From contig NZ_CP107036.1 of assembly GCF_029542085.1 (NCBI RefSeq), positions 6,014,001-6,078,000 of the forward strand: a DNA stretch of 64,000 nucleotides, in the 5' to 3' direction. Positions 26,518-33,750 of this stretch are shown piece after piece. The notes beneath the pieces were generated by a model. It searched no databases, had not been told where the DNA came from, and worked only from the letters and a program-made list of their open reading frames with translations. Each line of letters starts with the position of its first letter. Within the stretch, counting starts at the first letter, position 1. The translations under genes and the position numbers were made by a program. This DNA comes from Sphingobacterium sp. ML3W (lineage in GTDB: Bacteria; Bacteroidota; Bacteroidia; Sphingobacteriales; Sphingobacteriaceae).

Positions 26518-28605
26518 TTATAAGGTTTCTTTAAGCCATGTAAAGAATTCTCTTTGCCAGACCTGAGCATTGTGCCCTGATAGTACCCAATGGTTTTCAT
26601 CAGGGAGATAAACAAGTCTGCTTTTTATTTTCTTCAACTGAGCAAGTTGAAAGGCTGCTAAACCCTGTCCTATGGGAACCCGATAATCTTTTCCGCCTTG
26701 AAAAATCAGAATAGGCGTATGCCAGTTGTTTGCTTTTTCAATCGGATTAAACTGGGTATATGATTTTTCGTTTTTGCTATCCCAATAGGCACCCCCCAAT
26801 TCATGATTGGCAAAGAACAATTCTTCCGTCGTACCATACCAACTTCTCATATCGAATAAGCCGTTATGTGCAATGAATGTTTTGAAACGATTTTGATGGA
26901 CTCCGGCTAACTGATAAACGGAATAACCACCATAGCTAGCACCAATTGCTGCCCGACGCGCTGTGTCGACATATGTTTCTTTGGATATGTCATCTATAGC
27001 AGACAAGTAATCTTTGATCGGTTGTCCGCCCCAATCTTGGGAAATCGCCTCATTCCATTTTACCCCCCAACCGGGCATGCCTCTACGATTTGGTGCGATC
27101 ACAATGTAACCTTGTGAAGCAATTAACTGAAGGTTCCAACGGAAAGAATAAAACTGCGTGAGCGCAGATTGTGGACCACCTTCACAGTAGAGTATAGTTG
27201 GGTATTTTTTTGCAGGATCAAAATTTGGAGGGTAAATTACCCATGAAAATAAATCAGCACCGTCGGAGGCTTTTGTAATACGTCTTTCAATTTTATTTTC
27301 CGCAATTGCTGCATACTTGCCGTCATTGACCTTGGTGACTGCTGTCAAAGATTTGTTTTTGAGATCAAAGCTAAAGACTTCAGTCGCACGCGTGAATTTG
27401 GTCAAAGTAACAATCAGCTTATCTCCGGTTTGACCAACAATACCCGTAATATCAAAGTCCCCTGTTGAAATTTGTTGGATCTTTGGAAGACTTTTTGACT
27501 TTATATTCGAAGGTACCTCTAATTCAAATAGCTGCACAGTACCTTTTGTGGCAGCAGTAAAGTATATTTTGCGATTATCATTGCTCCAGATAAAACTGTT
27601 GACGGTACCATCCCAGTGTGCTGTTAAATTTAATCGAATTGAACTGCTTTTATCAAATAGGATGATGTCATTTTTGTCGGACTCATAACCATCGGTTTTC
27701 ATACTGAGCCAAGTTAAGCTTTTACCATCTGGAGAATAAGCTGGTGCGATGTCATAGCCTTTCATGCCTTCGGTCAGATTGGTGGTCGTACCAGAAGATA
27801 ATTCATAACGATAAATATCTGTGTTGGTACTCACGGCATAATCTGTCCCGAATTTTTTCTTGCAAACATATAATATCGCCTTGCTATCGGGAGACCAAAT
27901 GAAATCTTCTGCACCACCAAAAGGTGCCTGTGGACTGTAGTAAGGTTGATCCTTCAGCAGATCAACAGGATCTCCTATTTTTCCATTACTATAGCTGGCA
28001 ACAAAAGGGTGATTGAATTTTCCATCATTGAATGTATCCCAATGTCTGTAATCTAAGTTGTCATAAATATAGGCATCTGATTTCGGCAATTCTGGATATT
28101 TATCTGTGCTATGGTATTTTTTGATTAATACGGATTGGCTAAAAAGGATATGTGTTCCGTCGGGAGAAAATTTGACATTTTCCAAAGCCATCTCACCGGA
28201 TGTCAGCTGAGTTGCCTCTCCCTTTGTCAGATTTTTTTTCCACAAGTGACCTTTCGATAAATAAATCACATCACCATTTTGTTCGATCTGGACTACTGCT
28301 TCGCCTCCTTTTTGATCCGTAAATTGACCACCGGCACCATTGGCCAATGAGATGGTATAAAGATTCTTCTCACTCGTATTGCTTTCTAAGTTGTAATTAG
28401 AAACACCATACAGCAATGTTTTACCATCTGAAGAAAGTCCTTCAGCCGATACACGTCCGAGATCCCAAAGGGTGCTGGGGCTAATCGGTTGTGGTGTTTC
28501 CGTAACCATCTTAAAACTGGATTTTCCACCTTTGCTTTCTTGCGCATTGCTGAGGTTGCATGCCATAATCGCTAATGTAAATATTGTAAGTTTTTTCATC
28601 CGCAT
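26518..28605 (-). CDS. Secreted S9 family serine peptidase (prolyl oligopeptidase-like)
   Basis: The 695-aa enzyme has a signal peptide ending near SNAQ (about residue 21). An N-terminal WD40/PD40-type beta-propeller has repeated segments such as VKFSPDGTHILFSQS, IWSPDSKAILYV and AYSPDGKSLTWLS. A C-terminal alpha/beta-hydrolase peptidase domain follows. The catalytic triad reads as Ser557 in GASYGGYS, Asp640 in GGKDYRVP and His672 in DENHWV. Members of the acylaminoacyl/dipeptidyl-peptidase branch cut short peptides in the periplasm. A second in-frame ATG two codons later (28599) is also a plausible start. It is transcribed alone, after the phased repeat array. Confidence 0.93.
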   Translation of the reverse strand: MRMKKLTIFTLAIMACNLSNAQESKGGKSSFKMVTETPQPISPSTLWDLGRVSAEGLSSDGKTLLYGVSNYNLESNTSEKNLYTISLANGAGGQFTDQKGGEAVVQIEQNGDVIYLSKGHLWKKNLTKGEATQLTSGEMALENVKFSPDGTHILFSQSVLIKKYHSTDKYPELPKSDAYIYDNLDYRHWDTFNDGKFNHPFVASYSNGKIGDPVDLLKDQPYYSPQAPFGGAEDFIWSPDSKAILYVCKKKFGTDYAVSTNTDIYRYELSSGTTTNLTEGMKGYDIAPAYSPDGKSLTWLSMKTDGYESDKNDIILFDKSSSIRLNLTAHWDGTVNSFIWSNDNRKIYFTAATKGTVQLFELEVPSNIKSKSLPKIQQISTGDFDITGIVGQTGDKLIVTLTKFTRATEVFSFDLKNKSLTAVTKVNDGKYAAIAENKIERRITKASDGADLFSWVIYPPNFDPAKKYPTILYCEGGPQSALTQFYSFRWNLQLIASQGYIVIAPNRRGMPGWGVKWNEAISQDWGGQPIKDYLSAIDDISKETYVDTARRAAIGASYGGYSVYQLAGVHQNRFKTFIAHNGLFDMRSWYGTTEELFFANHELGGAYWDSKNEKSYTQFNPIEKANNWHTPILIFQGGKDYRVPIGQGLAAFQLAQLKKIKSRLVYLPDENHWVLSGHNAQVWQREFFTWLKETL

Positions 28606-28686
28606 AAATTTGTTTATTCATTATTGCATTTTCCCTTTAAGGTATTCATGCTGCCTTCGTCGGTTTCAATTGTGATGAAGCTATCA

Positions 28687-28772
28687 GATTTATTCATCGA
28701 GTGTATGTTTTAAGCGGCATTCATGAACTCGCTTTGCTCGGTTATTCACTCTTCAGTGTGATTGAATAAATC
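28687..28772. repeat. Intergenic inverted repeat between creD and the S9 peptidase gene
   Basis: Perfect 10-bp arms GATTTATTCA (28687-28696) and TGAATAAATC (28763-28772) enclose 66 bases without an open frame. It could be a weak structured element or a small degraded insertion. I see nothing else in the 28606-28952 gap except the creD terminator. Confidence 0.3.
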
Positions 28773-28854
28773 ATGATGGTTTCATATATATAATACTGAA
28801 AAATGTCGCTGCAAGTTACAGATTTTGCTGCTAAAAGCTGAGCAAAGGATGAAA

Positions 28855-28886
28855 ATAGCCGTCTTATTTAGCAAAAAGACGGCTAT
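28855..28886 (-). terminator. Terminator of the Coq4-like/creD unit
   Basis: An 11-bp perfect stem (ATAGCCGTCTT 28855-28865, AAGACGGCTAT 28876-28886) with a 10-base loop is followed on the minus strand by a short T-run. It lies about 67 bp past the creD stop codon. Confidence 0.7.
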
Positions 28887-28952
28887 CTGCTCGGATAAGT
28901 TTATTTCTTTAGCAATATGCCGATAATTACCCAATAGATTTTGAGATGTTGC

Positions 28953-30437
28953 TTATTGATCAGCATGATTGTTGTCAAATTGATACCAATTGATTTTTGT
29001 GGAAACACGCATCAGGATTGCCAAGATGATAAAGATACCGATCGTTCCGGCAATGAGAGAGTAATCTCTAAGTTGCATGAGTACATAGATGAATAAATAG
29101 AATGTACCTAAAATTGCCCCAAGTAAGAGCGCAGATTTAAGATCTTTTGTAATCGCTTTTATAAAACTTCCGATGAGGATTAAGGTGGCAACTGAAGCGA
29201 TTAAATAGGCTGTATTAAATCCGATATGTTCTGATAATGCTAATAACAATGTATAAAAAAGTACCATGGCTGCTCCGATTAGTACATATTGGATAATATG
29301 GATTCTTTTTTTCTTGATAATCTCAGTGAATAAGAGTGAAGTGAATGTCAAGAGGATGATCAAAATACCATATTTAGCAACCCGCCTCGTTTTTTGATAG
29401 TTATTGATGTCTGGCAGGAAATTGATGGTGATCATATCCGAGTTGACTAACATGTCACTGGATACGTTTGAGTCTGATGCAGCACGGGCTGTAGGCTGCG
29501 GAGGCTCAGATTCATCTGTCAGGTTGCCCCTGTTTTTTTCGAAGAGATAGATTGGATAAATATCTCCTGACCATTGTTGGGGCAGCTTGCGGCTAAAGGA
29601 AGGGATCTCCCAAGATGCTGAAAAATTGGCATTGTCGACTGTTCGTTTACTTGGTAAGAATGCACCGGCAAAACTCGGATTAGCCCAATTTCCTTTTGCA
29701 GAAATATTCGTTTGATCACCGAGCGGGACAAAATTTAATGATTTTGAACCTTTTAGGTCTAATGTGATTTTGAAAATGTTTTCGCTTTGGGGATTGATAG
29801 AAATGGGACAGACTAGATTTTGATTGAATAGTTTGAGGTTGTTAAAATCGGGATCGAAAGTTGATTCTATACCATTCCATTTGAGAACAGGGCGTTTGCC
29901 CAGTCCCTTAAAATCTTGTATACCAAATACTAATCGACTTCCTTTCCAATCAATCTTCTCAATTGGAATTTCCAGCTTTGTTAGATCGATTTTATTAAAG
30001 CTACCTTCGATAGAGATATGACTATTATATACCACAGTATTATAGATCCCCCTGGAAAGATGCTGTGGGCTGATGTCTGTGTTGATATTCGAGCTTTGAG
30101 GCAGAATAAAAATCCACTTTGTTTGTCTGTATTCTAATGTTGCTGAGTTTTTACTTTTTTCAGCGGACTTCTGAATAATTTCGCTGTATGGGATTGCTAC
30201 GACTGGACCGGAGATAACCTGCTCCTGGCCCCAATTAAGCGCAATACCTTCGGATACGTTTTGCTCGCGAGTTTTACGTTCTTCAATTAGATCACTGATT
30301 AATGTCAGTGGTATGAGCAATAGTAGTGAAAGAAATAAGATGACAAATAATTTTAGGACTGTTGAGTTGCTAATTTTGTCAAAGAGCGAATACTGTTCCG
30401 CTGCAAATGAGCTTTTGGGTGTATTTTGGTTTTCCAT
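28953..30437 (-). CDS. creD: CreD-like inner membrane protein
   Basis: This 494-aa membrane protein has one N-terminal helix (about residues 28-50), a large periplasmic beta-rich region (about 50-340) and five or so C-terminal helices (about 348-480). This is the CreD/inner membrane protein family layout, including LTLISDLIEERKTREQNV and the GPVVAIPY segment near the front. CreD affects envelope integrity and colicin tolerance in E. coli, where it is induced by the CreBC two-component system. Here no CreBC is encoded. Instead a winged-helix regulator and a palindromic operator are adjacent. It starts 4 bp after the Coq4-like gene, clearly one operon. The biochemical role is unknown. Confidence 0.9.
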   Translation of the reverse strand: MENQNTPKSSFAAEQYSLFDKISNSTVLKLFVILFLSLLLLIPLTLISDLIEERKTREQNVSEGIALNWGQEQVISGPVVAIPYSEIIQKSAEKSKNSATLEYRQTKWIFILPQSSNINTDISPQHLSRGIYNTVVYNSHISIEGSFNKIDLTKLEIPIEKIDWKGSRLVFGIQDFKGLGKRPVLKWNGIESTFDPDFNNLKLFNQNLVCPISINPQSENIFKITLDLKGSKSLNFVPLGDQTNISAKGNWANPSFAGAFLPSKRTVDNANFSASWEIPSFSRKLPQQWSGDIYPIYLFEKNRGNLTDESEPPQPTARAASDSNVSSDMLVNSDMITINFLPDINNYQKTRRVAKYGILIILLTFTSLLFTEIIKKKRIHIIQYVLIGAAMVLFYTLLLALSEHIGFNTAYLIASVATLILIGSFIKAITKDLKSALLLGAILGTFYLFIYVLMQLRDYSLIAGTIGIFIILAILMRVSTKINWYQFDNNHADQ

Positions 30438-30441
30438 GATT

Positions 30442-30933
30442 TCATTTGTTTAAATCAACCTGAATATTTTTACTGTATAATGCAATTTGGAGTTCGGTAA
30501 GCTGGTAATGAAGTATCTCTTTGAATTCTATATGATGGAACTTCTGCAGGGATCGACCTTTCTGAAAGGTTTTCTTGTAATATTTAAAATGTTCTGGAAA
30601 AAGGATGCCACCAATCGCGATCATTCCCATTAAATACAGACTGACTTTTCCGTTGCCCAACAAAAGGTATTGCATGGCAATTTCATCTTGGATTTCGGTT
30701 CCTGTTCCTGTTATAATATGGAAGACATCATGATTTTCCAATTTTGGCATAACATCAAATCCCTTACTTGCGTAAAAGAGACCCAAACTATGGCCAATGC
30801 TCCCAACTGGGTAGGTTAAAAATTCCTCTTTGCTAATTCCCCATGCTTTTTTGTTCCATTTGAAAATATCCGCATATACTTTGGAAGACCAATTGTAGAG
30901 ATGGAGCATGAGTTTTAATCGAATTCCTTTCAT
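30442..30933 (-). CDS. Coq4-like protein with an HDxxHx11E motif
   Basis: The 163-aa protein contains HDVFHIITGTGTEIQDE (about residues 68-84), which fits the HDxxHx11E metal-binding signature of Coq4. Helical flanks and a hydrophobic segment near 95-112 (VSLYLMGMIAIGGILFP) agree with that fold. Eukaryotic Coq4 acts in ubiquinone biosynthesis. Bacteroidota normally make menaquinone, so the role here is probably different: quinone or lipid binding at the membrane is one guess. The gene is first in a unit with creD, and its leader carries the palindrome TACTTTGA-N3-TCAAAGTA 20 bp before the start. The family call is from motif recognition, without a search. Confidence 0.7.
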   Translation of the reverse strand: MKGIRLKLMLHLYNWSSKVYADIFKWNKKAWGISKEEFLTYPVGSIGHSLGLFYASKGFDVMPKLENHDVFHIITGTGTEIQDEIAMQYLLLGNGKVSLYLMGMIAIGGILFPEHFKYYKKTFQKGRSLQKFHHIEFKEILHYQLTELQIALYSKNIQVDLNK

Positions 30934-30952
30934 ATTTTTGTGATTTTAAAAG

Positions 30953-30971
30953 TACTTTGAATTTCAAAGTA
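30953..30971. promoter_or_regulatory. Palindromic operator upstream of the Coq4-like/creD unit
   Basis: A perfect palindrome, TACTTTGA-ATT-TCAAAGTA, ends 20 bp before the ATG of the Coq4-like gene. A second copy, differing only in the 3-base centre, stands at 31902-31920. The half-site contains TA-N-TTTG, close to a -7 box, so a bound repressor would cover the promoter. It is the likely target of the winged-helix regulator encoded between the two copies. Confidence 0.75.
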
Positions 30972-30985
30972 TGTAGATAAAAAAA

Positions 30986-31288
30986 TTATTTATATTGTTG
31001 TTTTATTAAATTTTCTAATGCAATAAGGTGATTTTCAAATGCTTTTAATCCTTTTGTCGTCCTTTTATATTTGGTGTTGGGTTTGCGGTTGACAAAACTT
31101 TTTTCCACGACAATATATTCTTCTTTCTCCAATGTTTTGAGGTTGGACGCTAGATTTCCATCGGTTACTTCCAATACTTCTTTGAACGAATTGAAATCAT
31201 ATTCTTCATTCACTGCAAGGACGCTCATAATTTGTAAGCGGACTCTATTTTCGAATATTTTGTCATATAAAGAAAGATCTAATTTCAC
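30986..31288 (-). CDS. Winged-helix transcriptional regulator (HTH_34/MarR-like)
   Basis: The 100-aa DNA-binding protein consists of one winged-helix domain: KIFENRVRLQIMSVLA (helix 1), FNSFKEVLEV (helix 2), TDGNLASNLKTLEKEEYI (recognition helix), then the wing VEKSFVNRKPNTKYKRTTKG. It has the layout of the short HTH_34 family. The longest frame begins far upstream inside the preceding gene. The GTG at 31288 is the better start because it overlaps that gene's TGA (GTGA) and places the domain right after KLDLSLYDK. It is co-transcribed with the membrane protein, and both its own unit and the Coq4-like/creD unit carry the same palindrome, so auto-repression and co-control are expected. Confidence 0.85.
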   Translation of the reverse strand: MKLDLSLYDKIFENRVRLQIMSVLAVNEEYDFNSFKEVLEVTDGNLASNLKTLEKEEYIVVEKSFVNRKPNTKYKRTTKGLKAFENHLIALENLIKQQYK

Positions 31289-31896
31289 GATTCGTACTTT
31301 TTGTAAACGATAAAACCATAGATGATATGTAACACACCAAATCCTAATCCCCATAACATCAGTCCGTGGTCTGGAAGACATACTGCCATTAAACCTAAGC
31401 ATATTTCTAGTATGCCTAACCATTTCACCTCTGTGAAGGTATAAATGCTACCAGCAGCTAAAGCCGAACCATAGAAAATTAGCAGTATCCCAGCAATCAA
31501 ATGATAATAACCTTGAGAAAGTAGGACTAATGCTAAAACTCCTCCAGTTATCAAAGGAATTGAAACTGCAAATAAAAGAGATTTGCTGGTAATGTTCCAA
31601 ATCGACTGCTTATTTTTCTTTGCTTTCTTGCGAGCCATTAACCATCCGGTCAATAATGAGAGCGTTAGAATCAATATAGCAACTATTAAAAAGAGTGTAG
31701 GAATAGCCAGACCAGACGCGAACCGATTGATCGCAGTGTCGGGAATTGCTATCGTATAGTAGCCAAATAAAGTTCCTAATAACGCATAGCAGCCAATAAG
31801 AACACCTGATAAACCGCTTATCGAAACAAATTTGGAGGATTTCTCCATCAATAATCTGATCTCTCCAAGCTCTTTAAATAAATCTTTTTGTTCCAT
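31285..31896 (-). CDS. Membrane protein of unknown function, paired with the regulator
   Basis: After the ATG at 31896 the 203-aa product has an N-terminal cytoplasmic helix (MEQKDLFKELGEIRLLMEKSSKF) and about six hydrophobic segments (roughly 22-45, 62-85, 100-122, 128-150, 155-172, 178-196). I recognise no catalytic motif. Proteins of this shape next to short winged-helix regulators are frequent in Bacteroidota and may sense the membrane state, but that is an inference. The longer frame to 31998 crosses the operator and begins with low-complexity Phe/Ile codons, so it is rejected. Its stop overlaps the regulator start (GTGA). It is the first gene of that unit. Confidence 0.8.
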   Translation of the reverse strand: MEQKDLFKELGEIRLLMEKSSKFVSISGLSGVLIGCYALLGTLFGYYTIAIPDTAINRFASGLAIPTLFLIVAILILTLSLLTGWLMARKKAKKNKQSIWNITSKSLLFAVSIPLITGGVLALVLLSQGYYHLIAGILLIFYGSALAAGSIYTFTEVKWLGILEICLGLMAVCLPDHGLMLWGLGFGVLHIIYGFIVYKKYES

Positions 31897-31901
31897 AAAA
31901 G

Positions 31902-31920
31902 TACTTTGATATTCAAAGTA
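31902..31920. promoter_or_regulatory. Palindromic operator upstream of the membrane-protein/regulator unit
   Basis: The palindrome TACTTTGA-TAT-TCAAAGTA ends 5 bp before the ATG at 31896. With a TTG about 21 bases upstream on the minus strand, the outer half-site could double as a -7 box. It is the same operator as at 30953-30971, which supports autoregulation. Confidence 0.75.
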
Positions 31921-31992
31921 AATGAATAATAATGAATTATGCAAGAGGTAGAAAGAATATTGAAAAAAAATAAAAAAAAGAGTAAAAAATAC

Positions 31993-32023
31993 TTGCAAGA
32001 TATAGGTTTGGTTTCTATCTTTG
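31993..32023 (+). promoter_or_regulatory. Promoter of tRNA-Leu
   Basis: TTG (31993-31995), a 20-base spacer and TATCTTTG (32016-32023) fit the Bacteroidota housekeeping promoter, placed 22 bp before the tRNA 5' end. Confidence 0.7.
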
Positions 32024-32045
32024 TGGCATCAAAAGAAATCCTAAT

Positions 32046-32127
32046 GCGGAAGTGGCGTAATTGGTAGCCGCACCAGACTTAGGATCTGGCGCCGCAAGGC
32101 GTGGGGGTTCGAGTCCCTTCTTCCGCA
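32046..32127 (+). tRNA. tRNA-Leu (anticodon UAG)
   Basis: The 82-base gene folds with acceptor arm GCGGAAG / CTTCCGC and discriminator A. The anticodon stem CCAGA / TCTGG encloses CTTAGGA, anticodon TAG. The long variable arm CGCCGCAAGGCG marks a class II tRNA, and the T-arm has GGTTCGAGTCC. The CCA end is not encoded. It reads CUA and, by wobble, other CUN leucine codons. A promoter precedes it and a terminator follows 9 bp later. Confidence 0.97.
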
Positions 32128-32134
32128 CTTGATG

Positions 32135-32169
32135 TCCTCCCGAACTTAAAACCTCGGGAGGATTTTTTT
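32135..32169 (+). terminator. Terminator between tRNA-Leu and tig
   Basis: A 9-bp stem (CCTCCCGA 32136-32143, TCGGGAGG 32154-32161, plus a flanking T-A pair) is followed by seven T. It ends 26 bp before the trigger factor ATG, leaving no room for a full promoter after it. Confidence 0.85.
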
Positions 32170-32195
32170 ATGAATGCGATATAGCTAAAAAGAGT

Positions 32196-33521
32196 ATGAA
32201 TATTTCACACGAGAATGTAGATGCAATCAATGCGGTCGTCAACGTCGCATTAGCACCTGAAGATTATAATCCTCAAGTCGACAAAGAGATTAAAGCGCAA
32301 GCTAAAAAGGCAAAATTACCAGGTTTCCGTCCGGGTCAGGTTCCAGTGGGACATATCAGACGTACTTATGGTAAATCTATCTTATTTGATGAGATCAATA
32401 AATTGGTGAACGATAAAATCACGAATTATATTTCAGAAAATAAATTAGAAGTTTTAGGTCAGCCACTTCCTTTGGAAGATGACGCACAATATAGCTGGGA
32501 TTATAAAGACAATTTCAATTTTAAATATGAGATTGGTTTAGCTCCTGCTTTTGAATTGCCTTTTACTGCTGAGACTGAGTTTGCTGTTTACGATATCAAA
32601 GCTGATCAAGAGACCTTGGCAGATCGTATCAAAAACTTGCGTCGTAGCTATGGAAAGATGACTAATCCAGAAGTATCAGAAGAAGGTGATGTATTGTATG
32701 CTACCTTGAAACAAGATAAAGAGGAAGGTCTTGAGAAAACAACTTCGATCCGTACGGATATCGTTGAAGATGCAAAAATCAAGAAATCTTTAGTAGGTCT
32801 TAAAAAAGACGATGCTGTTAAAATCGATGTTAAGAAAGCTTTCAAAACAGAAGATTTAGCACGTATCTTAGGTATCACTGAAGAAGAAGCTACAGCTTTG
32901 GATGTTACAAAATTCGAATTGACTGTTAAAAACATCAACCGTTTAGAGGAAGCTGACCTTAACCAAGAATTTTTCGATAAATTGTTTGCAGAAGGTGAAG
33001 TAACTGAAGAAGCTCAATTTACTGAAAAAGTAAAAGAAGAAGTGGAAAACTTGTTCAAGCAAAACTCGGATCAAAAATTACGTAACGATATGTATACTTT
33101 TGGTATGGATAAAGTTGACGTAAAATTCCCTGAGGAGTTCTTGAAAAGATGGTTGAAAGCTACGAATCCTAGCATTTCTGAAGAGGAGCTTAACGAAGGC
33201 TTTGCTGATTTCTTGAACAACTTGAAATGGACAATCATCGAAAACCGTGTCGTTACTGAAAACGGTCTTGAAGTTAAATATGATGAGGTAATCAATTTAG
33301 CGAAAGAACGTATCTACGCACAAATCAAAATGTACAATATCAACGAAGAGCCTTCTGATGAGCAATTGAATCAGTTTGCAATTCAATTGTTACAAGACAG
33401 AGAGCAAGGTAACCGTTTGTTCGAAGAAGCTAAAGCTTTGAAAGTATTTGATCACTTAAAAGGTTTGGTTAAATTGAACAGTAGTGATATTGAATTTAAA
33501 GAATTCGAAAAATTAGCGTAA
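32196..33521 (+). CDS. tig: Trigger factor, ribosome-associated chaperone
   Basis: The 441-aa protein has the three-part layout of trigger factor. The N-terminal ribosome-binding domain contains the exposed loop signature GFRPGQVP (about residues 43-50). The centre holds a diverged peptidyl-prolyl isomerase-like region (about 155-240, EEGDVLYATLKQ). The C-terminal arms are long helices (about 255-430). It binds nascent chains at the ribosome exit and delays misfolding. No clip of the isomerase domain is seen, but family residues there are weakly conserved, as is usual in this phylum. The gene follows tRNA-Leu and its terminator by 26 bp and ends in its own terminator. Confidence 0.95.
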   Translation: MNISHENVDAINAVVNVALAPEDYNPQVDKEIKAQAKKAKLPGFRPGQVPVGHIRRTYGKSILFDEINKLVNDKITNYISENKLEVLGQPLPLEDDAQYSWDYKDNFNFKYEIGLAPAFELPFTAETEFAVYDIKADQETLADRIKNLRRSYGKMTNPEVSEEGDVLYATLKQDKEEGLEKTTSIRTDIVEDAKIKKSLVGLKKDDAVKIDVKKAFKTEDLARILGITEEEATALDVTKFELTVKNINRLEEADLNQEFFDKLFAEGEVTEEAQFTEKVKEEVENLFKQNSDQKLRNDMYTFGMDKVDVKFPEEFLKRWLKATNPSISEEELNEGFADFLNNLKWTIIENRVVTENGLEVKYDEVINLAKERIYAQIKMYNINEEPSDEQLNQFAIQLLQDREQGNRLFEEAKALKVFDHLKGLVKLNSSDIEFKEFEKLA

Positions 33522-33548
33522 GCGGTTTTTAACATTATTATAAGAAGG

Positions 33549-33577
33549 CCTTCCAAATATCTTGGAAGGTTTTTTTT
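33549..33577 (+). terminator. Terminator of tig
   Basis: An 8-bp stem (CCTTCCAA 33549-33556, TTGGAAGG 33562-33569) is followed by eight T. It starts 28 bp past the tig stop codon. The 33578-33750 stretch shows no gene. Confidence 0.85.
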
Positions 33578-33750
33578 ATGCCTTCTATGAAGCCACCTGT
33601 GCTATTGATCGTTTTTGCTTTATATAAGCTGTCTTTAATAGCATGTACCTTGTTTTGATCTTACCATTTGGTAATCATTGGTTCATTCAGCTTTTTTGAT
33701 TGTGATAGGATAGCTGGACTAGCTTTTACTATTATTTTAGTAGCCTATCG

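Noticed and set aside
31289..31423. Longer N-terminus for the winged-helix regulator
   Set aside because: The extension lies in another frame of the preceding gene; GTG at 31288 overlaps its stop and matches the domain start.
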